A stretch of DNA of 64,000 bases from Roseibacillus ishigakijimensis (GTDB lineage Bacteria > Verrucomicrobiota > Verrucomicrobiia > Verrucomicrobiales > Akkermansiaceae): contig NZ_JAENIO010000005.1 in the NCBI RefSeq assembly GCF_016595415.1, forward strand, positions 62,001 to 126,000, in the 5' to 3' direction. Numbering within the stretch: position 1 is the first letter of the stretch; each line of letters starts with the position of its first letter. Under the pieces are notes generated by a model. It had not been told where the DNA came from. It made no database searches and was given only the letters and a program-made list of their open reading frames with translations. The position numbers and the translations under genes are program-made. Shown in pieces: positions 18,938 through 28,112 of the stretch.

Positions 18938-20299
18938 TCAGTGCGCGATCTGGGGCCAGAAGGTGTCCCAGTCGAAGGGGCGGGAGAATTCGCCGTGGTG
19001 GCAAGTTTTGCAGTCTCCGGCTCCGAGAGGGCGGAAGCGGAAGCTGGGTTCTTCTCCGGCCAGCCAGCTCTCGACATGGGCGCTGCCGGGGCCGTGACAG
19101 GATTCGCAGCCGACGTCGACCAGTTTTTCCGCGCCGAAGCTGCGCCGGTAACCGGAAGGCTCGCCAAACCCGACGGTGTGGCAGCCGATGCAGGTGGGGT
19201 CGGCTTGGGAGTCGCGTTGCACGAGGGTGGCGAAGGCATGGCCGTGACCGGACTTTTGCCAGATTTCGGTCTCCTCAAGGTGACATTGGGCGCAGGCCTG
19301 GCTGCCCAGGTAGCGGGCGGTGGGGGTGACGCCGGGGATGAGATTGGGGTCGTTTCGCTCCGGAGCGTCGATGTCGAGGGTGGCGGTGCTGATGTATTCC
19401 CGGAATTCGGCGGAGAGGGCGGCGATTTCGGAATCCTGGGGGACTTCGGGGTAGAGCATGTGGATGTCGAAGGCTTCCTCTTGCAGGCGGCCTTCTTTGC
19501 GGCGAAAGGCAATCTGCCCCACCGTGCGGGCTTCGTTGGTGGTGAAGACGAGAAGGGATTGGTTGACGGATTGGGCTTTTTGGGAAGCTTGTCGGACATC
19601 GCCACCGATGATGAGGGCGAACTCGTAAAAGTCCTTGGCGAGTTGCTGCATTTCGTCCTCCCGGGCAAAGGCGAGGAGGATGATTTCGTCGCACTGGGCC
19701 TGGAGGCTGGGCAAATGGCGGGAGATGGCGTCGTGGAGGGACAGGATGGCGAGGCCTTCGCCGGGAGTGGGGACAGAGCTGGGGGAGAGAACCCCAAGAA
19801 GACCGATGCGGCGGCCTTGGTGGTCGATGACGAGGGAGGGAGGAGCCAGCGGGGCGCGGGTGGCGGTATCGACGAGGGAGGCGCTGAGCAGGGGAACTTC
19901 CGCTTGGGCGAGAATGGTGCGCAGGGTTTGCGCGGGGAGGCGGGCTTCGCTGGCTCCGAGGTTGAGGGCTTGGTAGCCCATGGTGCGGTAGGCCTCGCGC
20001 AGGTAGCGATACTGGATGACGTGGTAGTCCTGCTCGCCGCCGAGAGCTCCGCCGATGTCGACGAGGAGAGAGTCTTTCTTGCGGTTTTTCTTTAGCCAAG
20101 ATTGGGCCCGGGTGAGGCCGCCGAGCTGACCAGTGAAGCAGCCGCAGGGCTCCAGGCGGCCATTGGTGTCGCAGGTGAAGTAGACGGTGAGGGGGGGAGT
20201 CTCGCGGGCGGGTTCCCGGGTGAAGTGAACGAGGATGGCGAGGCCGGCCCCGACGAGGACGAAGAGGGTGAGGGCGGCGGCGAGGACGGGCTTCGACAT
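18938..20299 (-). CDS. Tetraheme cytochrome c fused to degenerate 5'-nucleotidase-like domain
   Basis: This is 453 residues from the ATG at 20299; the longer open frame upstream overlaps DUF4159 and is ignored. One N-terminal membrane helix (AAALTLFVLVGAGLAILVHF) anchors it outside. Residues about 35-290 resemble the metallophosphatase half of UshA-type 5'-nucleotidases (YFTCDTNGRLEPCGC, QLGGLTRA, LVDIGG). The usual D-x-H and later Asp ligands are missing, so catalysis is doubtful. The C-terminal part has four heme sites: CAQCH, CIGCH, CESCH and CKTCH, as in cytochrome c554-like proteins. It is the last gene of the MoxR/VWA operon, 23 bases after DUF4159. Confidence 0.8.
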   Translation of the reverse strand: MSKPVLAAALTLFVLVGAGLAILVHFTREPARETPPLTVYFTCDTNGRLEPCGCFTGQLGGLTRAQSWLKKNRKKDSLLVDIGGALGGEQDYHVIQYRYLREAYRTMGYQALNLGASEARLPAQTLRTILAQAEVPLLSASLVDTATRAPLAPPSLVIDHQGRRIGLLGVLSPSSVPTPGEGLAILSLHDAISRHLPSLQAQCDEIILLAFAREDEMQQLAKDFYEFALIIGGDVRQASQKAQSVNQSLLVFTTNEARTVGQIAFRRKEGRLQEEAFDIHMLYPEVPQDSEIAALSAEFREYISTATLDIDAPERNDPNLIPGVTPTARYLGSQACAQCHLEETEIWQKSGHGHAFATLVQRDSQADPTCIGCHTVGFGEPSGYRRSFGAEKLVDVGCESCHGPGSAHVESWLAGEEPSFRFRPLGAGDCKTCHHGEFSRPFDWDTFWPQIAH

Positions 20300-20322
20300 G
20301 GCGGGAAAGGAGCGGGATGAAC

Positions 20323-20961
20323 TTAGTAAACGAGGGCGTAGACGAGAGCGTTGACGTTGATCTCCCGCGAGTTGCGGAGCTCGTTGCCGCCACAGCAGCA
20401 GCAGCCTTTGGCATTGCCGGCGTTGTTGAGGCCTTCGGGGGAGTAGAGAATGGCGAGGCGGCCATTGACGTGGACTCCGTGGAGCTTGATGTGGCCCACG
20501 CGGCTGCCGGCATCGAGATGGGTGATGGTGTGGACCATGGAGAAGAGTTCGTGGTCCATCTCGATGGGCTCCAGGGGGTGGGCGGGGAAGATGGCGGCCA
20601 GTTCCCGCTTGAAGGCGGCGTTCCATTTTTGGTCGGAGCAGCCGGGGCTGACGATGATGAACCCGCCATTCATGACGTAGCGCTTGAGATTGGCTCGTTC
20701 GGCTTCATTGAGCTGGAATGTCCCCTCGCCGGTGAAGATGCAGAGGGGGGTGCGGAAGACTTCCTCGCTGGCCAGCTTGATGCGGTCGAATTCGGGGTCG
20801 ATGTCGAGTCCGGTCTCGCGGGCGGCATCGCTGAGGAAGGTGTTGGCGAAGCAGACCGAGGTTTGGTTTTTGCCATAGACCAGGTTGCCGCAGGTGATGG
20901 TGGTGGGATTGGCGCTGAGGGGGAGAGCGAGGCTGGCGAGGAGGAGGGTGTGTCGAATCAT
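20323..20961 (-). CDS. DUF4159 exported protein
   Basis: This is 212 residues from the ATG at 20961, which overlaps the stop of the preceding gene (ATGA). A signal peptide (MIRHTLLLASLALPLSA) precedes a DUF4159 domain with GGFIIVSPGCSDQKWNAAF and MDHELFSMVHTI. This Rossmann/glutamine-amidotransferase-like family regularly sits with MoxR, DUF58 and VWA genes. Near the C-terminus there is a run of four cysteines (KGCCCCGGN), which could bind metal or link to the neighbouring redox protein. Molecular function is unknown. Confidence 0.8.
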   Translation of the reverse strand: MIRHTLLLASLALPLSANPTTITCGNLVYGKNQTSVCFANTFLSDAARETGLDIDPEFDRIKLASEEVFRTPLCIFTGEGTFQLNEAERANLKRYVMNGGFIIVSPGCSDQKWNAAFKRELAAIFPAHPLEPIEMDHELFSMVHTITHLDAGSRVGHIKLHGVHVNGRLAILYSPEGLNNAGNAKGCCCCGGNELRNSREINVNALVYALVY

Positions 20962-23831
20962 GGTTCCGTGGGGTTGGGGGTTCGGGTGAGGGCGCGGAAG
21001 TAGGCTTCCGTCAGATTTTCGTATTCTTGTAAAGTGGCTTGGCTTTCGGGAGTTTGGGTTTCGCGGCTGCTGGCTTCCTGCTCGCTTTCGGCGCGATTGC
21101 TTTCGACTCGGGCGAGGGGTTGGCCGGACTGGCCGAAGTTCCCCCGGGTTCCGGCTTGTCCGGCCAAGGTGCGCCCGATGGGACCGAGGAGGAGGGAGCG
21201 GCCGCCGAGGAGTCCCATTTGTTGGCCGGGCATGATTCCGGTGGCGAAGGAGCCGCCTTGACCCATGCCGGAGCTGCCCTGGGAGCCAGGGTTGAAGCAG
21301 AGGGAGTCCATCATTTGCTGGAAATTCTGCCCCGGCGGGCTGTCCAGCGAGAGAGAGAGGTAGTGGTCGAGCTCGCTCTGTCCCTGGCCCTGGCATTGGG
21401 AGCAGGAGCTCATCAGGGATTCCATTTTTTGCTGCAAGTCGGAGGCCTGGGCGTGCGATTGGCTGCCCTTGCCGCTGAGCATGCTTTGCGAGCTTTCCCG
21501 CCCGAGGGGAGGGAGGTTGTGGTGGCCGATGGCGTCGGCCAGCTCGCGGGCGCTTTGGGAGGCTTTGGGAAAATCCTCTTCGGCGGCCCCGGCGTGGCGG
21601 CGCAGTTTTTCCTGCAGGTCCTGCAGCCGGGTGGCCACTTCCCGCTGGCGACCCGCCATCTCCTGCAGGGAAAGGCGGTCGGCGGGGGAAAGTTCGGGCT
21701 GGTTCTCGAAGCGGGCGGTTTGTTCGGCGAGGGTTTTCTGCTCTTCGTAGAGGGCCTTGAACTCGTTGACGTCCTTGATCAGCTCGTGCAGGGCGGCGAG
21801 GTCGGCCAGGGGCTCGCGGATGGCTTCTTCCCCTTGCTGCTGCTCTTGGCCGAGGCGGGCCAGTTGCTCGCGGGCGGCTTGAGCGGAGTCGCGGGCGTCC
21901 CGGGCTGCGGCGTTGTCCTGGTCGTTTTGCGCTGCGGATTGGGTGATGGCTTGGGCCATCTCGCGCAGGTGTTGGTGGAGGTTTTCCTCGAAGTCGTAGA
22001 CGGGAGTTTGCCCCGCCATCTCCTCCATGCCCCGGGCGGTTTCGCGGAGCTGCTCATTGAGCGCTTCCTGGGCCTCTTGCAACTGGTTCCACTCCTTTTT
22101 CTCCGCCTCTGAGAGTTCACCCTGGGCCTCGCGTTGGGCCAATTTTTCCAGTTTTTCGGCGAGACGCTCTTGTTCCCGCAACTGGGAGTGGAGCTGGTCG
22201 AGGAGTTGCTCGTAGGCCCCGGCAATTTGGGCGACATCGGCCTGGCGACGGAGAAACTGTTGGTATTGCTCTTCGGAAATCACTTCCAGACGGCGCATCT
22301 CGGTGCGGGTCAGGTGGGGGTCGGGGCAATTGTCGATGGCTTCGGCAAAGAAAGTGATCACTTGCCCCGGGCGCGCCCCCAACTGGTTGAGCTGGATGGT
22401 GCGGCGGAATTGCTCCCGTCGCGGTCCCACGCCGGAAAAGTCCTCGCTGAGGGCGGCCAGCGGCTGGTCGTCGACAGCGGGGAGCAGCCGCAGAGTGCGC
22501 AGGCCGTAGTCATCGGAGGCGGCGACCTCGATGAGGAGTTCGTGATTTTCCACCACAAAAGAATCCTCCTGCGGTTGGGAAAAGCTGAGCGAGGGAGGGA
22601 GATCCTCGCTGACGGTGAGGGAGCTGTGCGCGGTGTCCTCCGCCGGACGGCCTTCTTCGTCGCGCAGGGCAAAGTGAAAACGGCCGGACTCGCGAACCGT
22701 GAGGGTGGCCACCGCCGTGGAGGTCTTGCCGCCTGGCAGGGGCTTCAGTTCCTGGGAATCGGAGGCTCCTTCGCTGGTGGTGAGGGTGAGTTCCCCGGTG
22801 CCGAGGGGGCGATTGGATTGGACCGCGAAGGTGAGGGTGGAGCCCTGCAGGGCCTGCAGGGTGGTGAAGCGGAAGGGTTGCTCGCGGGCGGGCAATCCGG
22901 TGTAGGCGGGTGGGGTGATGGTGACCTGGGCGTCCTCGATGCGGGGATTGAGCAGGACCGCGAGGTGGCGCTGTTTGCTCAGGCTGCGCTCATTGGGGGT
23001 GTGGGCGGTCAGCACGAGGGGAGCCTGGACATCTTCCAGCACCGCGAGGTAGAGCCCGTCGCCTCGGGTGGAGAGAGGGATTTCGCGCGGGCGGCGGGAG
23101 CCATCCCGGGGTTGGACCCGGAGGAAGAGTTCCTCCGGCAAGTGGCCCTTGGCCTTCACCTCAATGCGGGTGGATTCGCCGTAGACCACTTCGAGGCCAT
23201 CGTGATTGGGTTTGGAGATTTCCAGCCAAGTGAAAGAGAGGGGCGGGTGATCGCCGTGGGGATGGAGGAAGCGGAGGAACTGGCGGCGGCCGGCTTCTCC
23301 CAGCAGGAGGGGCAGGAGAAGAAAGAAGGCCGTTACGAGCAGGGCCCGCTTGGCTTCGCGCTTGAGGAAAGGGGCGCGGGCCTGGGCCCGAATCTCGGCA
23401 GTATCGAGGTCGCGGGTGGCATCGGTGACCGCTTGTTGGGCCAGCTCGCGGGTGAGGGGACTGAGGCGGGAGTCGGTGGCTTGGTCGTGGAGTTCGAGAA
23501 GGTTGGTCAGTTTGCTGCCGAAGGCGCGGTGGCGTTTTTCGAGGATTCCGGCCATCGCCTGGGCCGCGGGGCGGGCGCAGAGAGCGATCAGGAAGGCGGT
23601 CAGGAGGAGTAGGAAGAGGGTTCCAAGGAGGGTCAGGCTCAGGCCGGACCGGGTGCCGGGGCCGAAGTGGAGAAGGATGTCGGCGAGGCAAAGGAGGAGG
23701 AAGGCCGCGAGCAGGAATTTGACCGCGCGCAGGAGCAGGAGGAGGGCGCGATGGCAGGCGTGGGTGGACGCGGCCTGGCGCAGGGCCTCCAGCACGGAGG
23801 AGCGGTTGCGGTGTTGGGGAGAAGAGCTCAT
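20958..23831 (-). CDS. DUF4175-like large membrane/coiled-coil protein
   Basis: This is 957 residues. Hydrophobic helices lie near residues 28-52, 65-90 and 165-185. Beta-rich Ig-like segments follow (STRIEVKAKGHLPEELFL, then PPSLSFSQPQEDSFVVENHE). A very long Gln/Glu/Ala-rich coiled-coil stretch runs from about 530 to 800 (for example QEAQEALNEQLRETARGMEE). The tail is Gly/Ser/Gln-rich and low-complexity. This layout matches DUF4175 family proteins found in MoxR/VWA clusters. A periplasmic scaffold for the complex is inferred. It starts 19 bases after the second VWA gene. Confidence 0.7.
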   Translation of the reverse strand: MSSSPQHRNRSSVLEALRQAASTHACHRALLLLLRAVKFLLAAFLLLCLADILLHFGPGTRSGLSLTLLGTLFLLLLTAFLIALCARPAAQAMAGILEKRHRAFGSKLTNLLELHDQATDSRLSPLTRELAQQAVTDATRDLDTAEIRAQARAPFLKREAKRALLVTAFFLLLPLLLGEAGRRQFLRFLHPHGDHPPLSFTWLEISKPNHDGLEVVYGESTRIEVKAKGHLPEELFLRVQPRDGSRRPREIPLSTRGDGLYLAVLEDVQAPLVLTAHTPNERSLSKQRHLAVLLNPRIEDAQVTITPPAYTGLPAREQPFRFTTLQALQGSTLTFAVQSNRPLGTGELTLTTSEGASDSQELKPLPGGKTSTAVATLTVRESGRFHFALRDEEGRPAEDTAHSSLTVSEDLPPSLSFSQPQEDSFVVENHELLIEVAASDDYGLRTLRLLPAVDDQPLAALSEDFSGVGPRREQFRRTIQLNQLGARPGQVITFFAEAIDNCPDPHLTRTEMRRLEVISEEQYQQFLRRQADVAQIAGAYEQLLDQLHSQLREQERLAEKLEKLAQREAQGELSEAEKKEWNQLQEAQEALNEQLRETARGMEEMAGQTPVYDFEENLHQHLREMAQAITQSAAQNDQDNAAARDARDSAQAAREQLARLGQEQQQGEEAIREPLADLAALHELIKDVNEFKALYEEQKTLAEQTARFENQPELSPADRLSLQEMAGRQREVATRLQDLQEKLRRHAGAAEEDFPKASQSARELADAIGHHNLPPLGRESSQSMLSGKGSQSHAQASDLQQKMESLMSSCSQCQGQGQSELDHYLSLSLDSPPGQNFQQMMDSLCFNPGSQGSSGMGQGGSFATGIMPGQQMGLLGGRSLLLGPIGRTLAGQAGTRGNFGQSGQPLARVESNRAESEQEASSRETQTPESQATLQEYENLTEAYFRALTRTPNPTEP

Positions 23832-23850
23832 GGTGGCAGGGAATGGCAGA

Positions 23851-26004
23851 TCAAGTCAGGCCCCATCTTCGGCGAAGGAACCATTCGAAGGCGAGGAGAA
23901 AGACGAGGAGGAGGCAGATCCACGCGGTGTCCCAGAGGGGGATGAGGCGGGTGCGGGCTTCCATGGGAGCGCTTTCCCGCAGGAGGTTGCGCACCACTTC
24001 GGAGATTTCCGGAGGAGAAATGACCCGCCCGCCGGAAGCGGTGGCCAGCTGCTGGAGATAGGCCAGATCGGCGGCGGTCTCGGTTTGCTCCAGTTGTTCG
24101 CGAAAGACCATGAAGCGGGCGCTCAACTCCGTGCCGTCGGGCAAAGTGGTGCTGGCGCGGTAGCGGCCCTCGGTGCGGGGGGTGAAGGTGACGCTCGCGG
24201 AGCCTCCCTCGGGAGCCGGCTCGAAGGTGAGCCGGGCCGCTGGCGAATCCCCGTGCTCCAGCTGCAGCGGCGGCAGGGGAGTGGGGGCGGGTTCGCCATT
24301 GAAGAGGAGCTCGAAGGTGATGCTCTCGCCCAGCGGCAAGTTGGCGGTCGTGGTCTGCAGGGCATAGCCCGCACCGGGGCTGATGCCGTCGTTGGAGAGC
24401 AGCCAGAGCAGGAGCTGGTCCCAAAAGAGGTCGTAGAGGTTGTTGTCGAACTCGGTCTTTTCGTTGAAGACCCAGTGCCAGAGCTTGGCGACCCCAAGAG
24501 AGAGGGTTTGGCCGCTGCCGAGACGGCGGAAGACGATGGCCGGGAGCTCGGAATGATTTTGCCCGTAGGCGGCGGCCAGGGTCTTGGGCTTGCCCCTGGG
24601 ATGGTAGGCGAGAATCTCCGGCAGCTCGGCAGCATCGGCGCGGGTGTGCAAGAGACGGAAGGGCGGGATGGAGAGACCGCTCTGGGTGACCTCGATGCGG
24701 CTAGCGCTGGGCGCTTCCTCACTCCAGTCGATGGGTTCGAGGTCGGCTTGGGCGGCCCCGGACCAGGCCTGACCCCGCGAAAAGAGGACAATGCCGCCTT
24801 TGGTGTCGACCCATTCCTCGAGGGCGGTGAGGCCTTTTTCTCCCAGGATGGCTTCGACTTTTTTTCCGAGAATCACCACCCGGTAGGAGGAGAAATCGGC
24901 CACGCTCTGGGGCGTGTCGAGGTCGCTCTCCGCGCGCCGTTCGTTGGAGCGGATGGCCCGGGTGCGGGTGGGAGTGAAGCGGACTAGGGTGTCGACCTCC
25001 AACTTGTCATTGCGGGTGAGGGAGCGTCGCAAAAAGGTGGTGTCCCAGTAGGGTTCGCCCTCGATGAGCAGGAGGCGGATTTTTTCGTCGAGGACGTTGA
25101 GGTAGCTCACCGTCTCGTTGTTGTCGGTGCTCACCTCGCCCCGCAGGGGACGGACCCGGAGGGCGTATTCGAATTGTCCGGCTTCTTTTTCCGTGGTGAT
25201 AAACTCGATGTCATGGAAAGGCTCGGTGCCGGTCTCGATGCGTTTGCTGTCCTTGAGTTCGCCCTCCCGCAGGAGGTCCACGGTGAGGGTCTCCTGCTGG
25301 CAGCCGAGGGCGCGGATGGTGGCGGTGAGGCGGGTGGCCTGATGGCGGAAGGTGTAGGGGTGGTAGGTGGTGGCGCGGATGGAGAGGTCGCGGGCCGAGC
25401 CCTGGGCGCCGAAGGGCACGGCGTAGATGGGACAATCCCGCGCCGTGGCCAGGCTGGCCGTTTGTCCGGGTGAAATGGTCTCCAGATCATGGCCGTCGCT
25501 GAGGAGGAGGAGGGCCGCGGGTGGAGCCCCGGTGGCGGCGCGAAAGATGCTGCGCAGGGAACTGTGGAAGCGCGTGGTGGGACCTTCCGCCGCCAGGGTA
25601 GCCAATTGCGCGGGTGAGCTGTAGCGAGCTTCTTCATCGAATTCGAAAAAGGTGAAGGGGGAGCTCTCCTCTGTACCCAGCACGCCCGCCTCTTCCAGGG
25701 CTTGGCGGGCGTGATCCAGGCGGGGAATGCCACCGTCATCACTTTCCTGCATGCTCGCCGAGCTATCGACTGCCACGAGCAGGGAGCGCTCGATGGAAGG
25801 CGGGGTGAGGCTTTCCTCCCGCGACGGGCGGAGGAGAAGGACCAGGATGCCGAGGATGGCAAGCAGGCGTAGGGTGGTCAGCAAGCCGTTGCGCAGGGGG
25901 CCCAGGCGTCGCCCGGGGAGTCGGTGGGCAAAAAGGGTGAGCAGCACCCCGATCGCTGCCAGGAGCAGGATCCACGAGAAAGGGAGGATGGGCTGGAAAG
26001 TCAT
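23851..26004 (-). CDS. VWA-domain membrane protein with glutamine-amidotransferase-like region
   Basis: This is 717 residues from the ATG at 26004, which overlaps the BatA-like stop by 4 bases. Two N-terminal membrane helices (FSWILLLAAIGVLLTLFAH and LLTTLRLLAILGILVLLLR) lead to a von Willebrand A domain. Its MIDAS motif is VDSSASM (DxSxS intact). The middle part (LLLIEGEPYWDTTFLRRSL) resembles the class I glutamine-amidotransferase-like fold often joined to VWA in these clusters. A final membrane helix (LLLVFLLAFEWFLRRRWGL) ends it. It probably assembles with the BatA-like and DUF58 proteins under MoxR control. Confidence 0.8.
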   Translation of the reverse strand: MTFQPILPFSWILLLAAIGVLLTLFAHRLPGRRLGPLRNGLLTTLRLLAILGILVLLLRPSREESLTPPSIERSLLVAVDSSASMQESDDGGIPRLDHARQALEEAGVLGTEESSPFTFFEFDEEARYSSPAQLATLAAEGPTTRFHSSLRSIFRAATGAPPAALLLLSDGHDLETISPGQTASLATARDCPIYAVPFGAQGSARDLSIRATTYHPYTFRHQATRLTATIRALGCQQETLTVDLLREGELKDSKRIETGTEPFHDIEFITTEKEAGQFEYALRVRPLRGEVSTDNNETVSYLNVLDEKIRLLLIEGEPYWDTTFLRRSLTRNDKLEVDTLVRFTPTRTRAIRSNERRAESDLDTPQSVADFSSYRVVILGKKVEAILGEKGLTALEEWVDTKGGIVLFSRGQAWSGAAQADLEPIDWSEEAPSASRIEVTQSGLSIPPFRLLHTRADAAELPEILAYHPRGKPKTLAAAYGQNHSELPAIVFRRLGSGQTLSLGVAKLWHWVFNEKTEFDNNLYDLFWDQLLLWLLSNDGISPGAGYALQTTTANLPLGESITFELLFNGEPAPTPLPPLQLEHGDSPAARLTFEPAPEGGSASVTFTPRTEGRYRASTTLPDGTELSARFMVFREQLEQTETAADLAYLQQLATASGGRVISPPEISEVVRNLLRESAPMEARTRLIPLWDTAWICLLLVFLLAFEWFLRRRWGLT

Positions 26005-28112
26005 GTCGTGCGGGTGGGGCGGGATTGCGGGGCGAGGAGAGCGTGCAAAAGGCTTTCCACCCCAAGCAGCAGGAGCGCGGTGAGCACGAACCAATGGAAG
26101 ATCGGACGTCCTTGGCTGAGCTCGCGAAAACTCTGCCCGCCCTTGACCTGGGCTCCCTGCGAGTCCTTGGGGGCCCGCTCCGGGAGCACGGCCACGTCCA
26201 GAGTGCGGAGATCGCTCTCGCTTTCGGAGGGGTTCACTGCGAAGGCGCGCAGGAGACGCCCCCCGCGACCGGGAAGGGAATGGATGCCGGGCTCCTCGGG
26301 AGTGAAGGTGAGAAAGGCCCGCTCGCCCCGGAGGTCGATCTTGGTCGCCATTTTTTCACCGGAGGGACTGCGCATCTCGCGGCCGAGCACTTCGCTGGCC
26401 CAGGTGTCGAAGCTCACGCTGTCGCCCAGCTGGTAATCGTTGGCAAGGGTTTCTCCTTGGCCCAATTTGGCGAGAAGGTCGTGGATCCAGCCGGGGAAAA
26501 GCTGTTGGCGGGCGAGATTGGAAGAAAGCTCGGAGACCGAGAAGTTGCACAGCAGCAGGGTGCCGAGCCCGACCTGGGCCTCGGCCATCGCCGGGGTGCC
26601 ATCGGCGTAGTGCAGGAGAATGCGGCCTTCCCCGGTGGGGATGGCGTGGTAGAAATCGTAGAATTCCAGAAAGGCCAGATTGCGCCGGCGCTCGCCCTCG
26701 AAGAGTCGGAGAAAGGGGGAGCGGAAGTCTCCCCGGGCCACCTTCATCGCGCCTCCCGGGAGGTTGGCCGAGCTGAGCCTGGTAGTCAGCTCCAGGGGTA
26801 ATTCCGTGCCGCTGGCGAGGGCCAGTTGCGCCAGATTCTCGCGGTCCTTGTCGCCATCGAGAAAGAGAATCATCCCGCCGCCGGAGGTCAGGTAGGTGGC
26901 CAGGAGGGCGGCTTCTTCCTCGCTCCATGCCGCGGTGCGCGAGGCCAGCACCTTGGAGGTGCCCGAGAGGGCAGGGGCGGTGACCGGCTGGTCCACCAAC
27001 TCGCGCACCCGGTAGCTCCCTCCTTCTTCTCCCCTTTCGCCGTAGGGGTTGACGGCGGCGCGGAGAAAGCGGGCGGGCGGGGAGGGCTCGCCTTCGCGGG
27101 CGGTGGTGAGAATGAGGGTTTCCTCCGCCTCGCCGACTTCCACCACCAGCCAGCGGGTGTTGTCGAGGGTCAGTTGGTCTTGCCCCAGCCGGAGGGTGAG
27201 GGCGTGCAGGCCGGGAGGGAGGGCGGGGAATTCCACGCTGATCTCGCTCTCCGCCCAGGGGACGAGCTGGAGGGGGACCTCGCGGGCCTGGCTTTCGCTG
27301 GCCACCACTTCCAAACGGCCGTGGTAGTGATCGGCGGAAAAATTGGCCACCCGCGCCCGCACGGTGAAGGGGCGGCCGCGCACCGGGGCCTCCTCGCCGA
27401 GGCTGGCGGAGAGGATGGCTTGGTTGGCCCGCTCCCCGTCATCCGTGGTGGGGATGAAGAGGAGGCGGGCCTGTGGGGGGAGTGTTTCGAAGTGGATATT
27501 GGCCCAGTTTTTGCGCTGAAAATCGGAAAGGTAGTAGATCTCCACCGGGCCCTCGGCCTGTTCGGCCAAGCGGGTGAGCTGGCTGTTGGCGGCCTTGAAA
27601 TTGGCTTCCACCGGCTGGGGCTCCTGCTCGGCGAGGAATTGACGGGCGGCAGCGACGTTGTGGCTGAATTGGGAAAAGGCGGTCTCCGGCGTGCGGCCAA
27701 CCATCACGAGATTGACCTTGTCGAGGGGATCGAGGGAGGCCAGCAGGCGCTCACACTCACTGCGCGTGCGTTTCCAGGTGGAAAAGTTGCCATCCCGATG
27801 CGCCATGCTGAGGGAGCGGTCGATGGCAATGAGCACGTGGCGATGGCCCTCTTGCGCGTCTTTTTTTCCCAAGCCCAGCACGGGATTGAGAAAGGCCAGG
27901 ACGAGGGCGACCACGGCGAGGGCGCGCAGGAGAAGGTAGAGAAAGTGGCGCCATTTGAAAACGCGGGAGCGTCCCGCCACCGCTTTCTTGAGGTCGGCCA
28001 GCGAGGAAAAGACGTATTTCTTGGGAAAGCGGCGGCTGAGCCAATGGATGAGGAAGGGGAGGGCGGCCACCGCGAGCAGCCCCCACATCGCGGGTGGAGT
28101 GAGGAAGGTCAT
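26001..28112 (-). CDS. BatA-like aerotolerance protein with VWA domain
   Basis: This is 703 residues. The N-terminus FLTPPAMWGLLAVAALPFLI followed by HWLSRRFPKK is the BatA/aerotolerance regulator domain. Two membrane helices are followed by a VWA domain with intact MIDAS (AIDRSLSM). The long C-terminal part carries CARDB/Ig-like strands and an amidotransferase-like region. It starts by 4-base overlap with DUF58 and ends by 4-base overlap with the next VWA gene. Bat proteins are linked to envelope integrity and oxidative stress in Bacteroides; that role is not proven here. Confidence 0.82.
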   Translation of the reverse strand: MTFLTPPAMWGLLAVAALPFLIHWLSRRFPKKYVFSSLADLKKAVAGRSRVFKWRHFLYLLLRALAVVALVLAFLNPVLGLGKKDAQEGHRHVLIAIDRSLSMAHRDGNFSTWKRTRSECERLLASLDPLDKVNLVMVGRTPETAFSQFSHNVAAARQFLAEQEPQPVEANFKAANSQLTRLAEQAEGPVEIYYLSDFQRKNWANIHFETLPPQARLLFIPTTDDGERANQAILSASLGEEAPVRGRPFTVRARVANFSADHYHGRLEVVASESQAREVPLQLVPWAESEISVEFPALPPGLHALTLRLGQDQLTLDNTRWLVVEVGEAEETLILTTAREGEPSPPARFLRAAVNPYGERGEEGGSYRVRELVDQPVTAPALSGTSKVLASRTAAWSEEEAALLATYLTSGGGMILFLDGDKDRENLAQLALASGTELPLELTTRLSSANLPGGAMKVARGDFRSPFLRLFEGERRRNLAFLEFYDFYHAIPTGEGRILLHYADGTPAMAEAQVGLGTLLLCNFSVSELSSNLARQQLFPGWIHDLLAKLGQGETLANDYQLGDSVSFDTWASEVLGREMRSPSGEKMATKIDLRGERAFLTFTPEEPGIHSLPGRGGRLLRAFAVNPSESESDLRTLDVAVLPERAPKDSQGAQVKGGQSFRELSQGRPIFHWFVLTALLLLGVESLLHALLAPQSRPTRTT

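Noticed and set aside
23350-24987. A 545-codon plus-strand frame across the DUF4175/VWA boundary
   Set aside because: It is antisense to two well-supported genes and rich in Arg/Gly/Glu with no domains.
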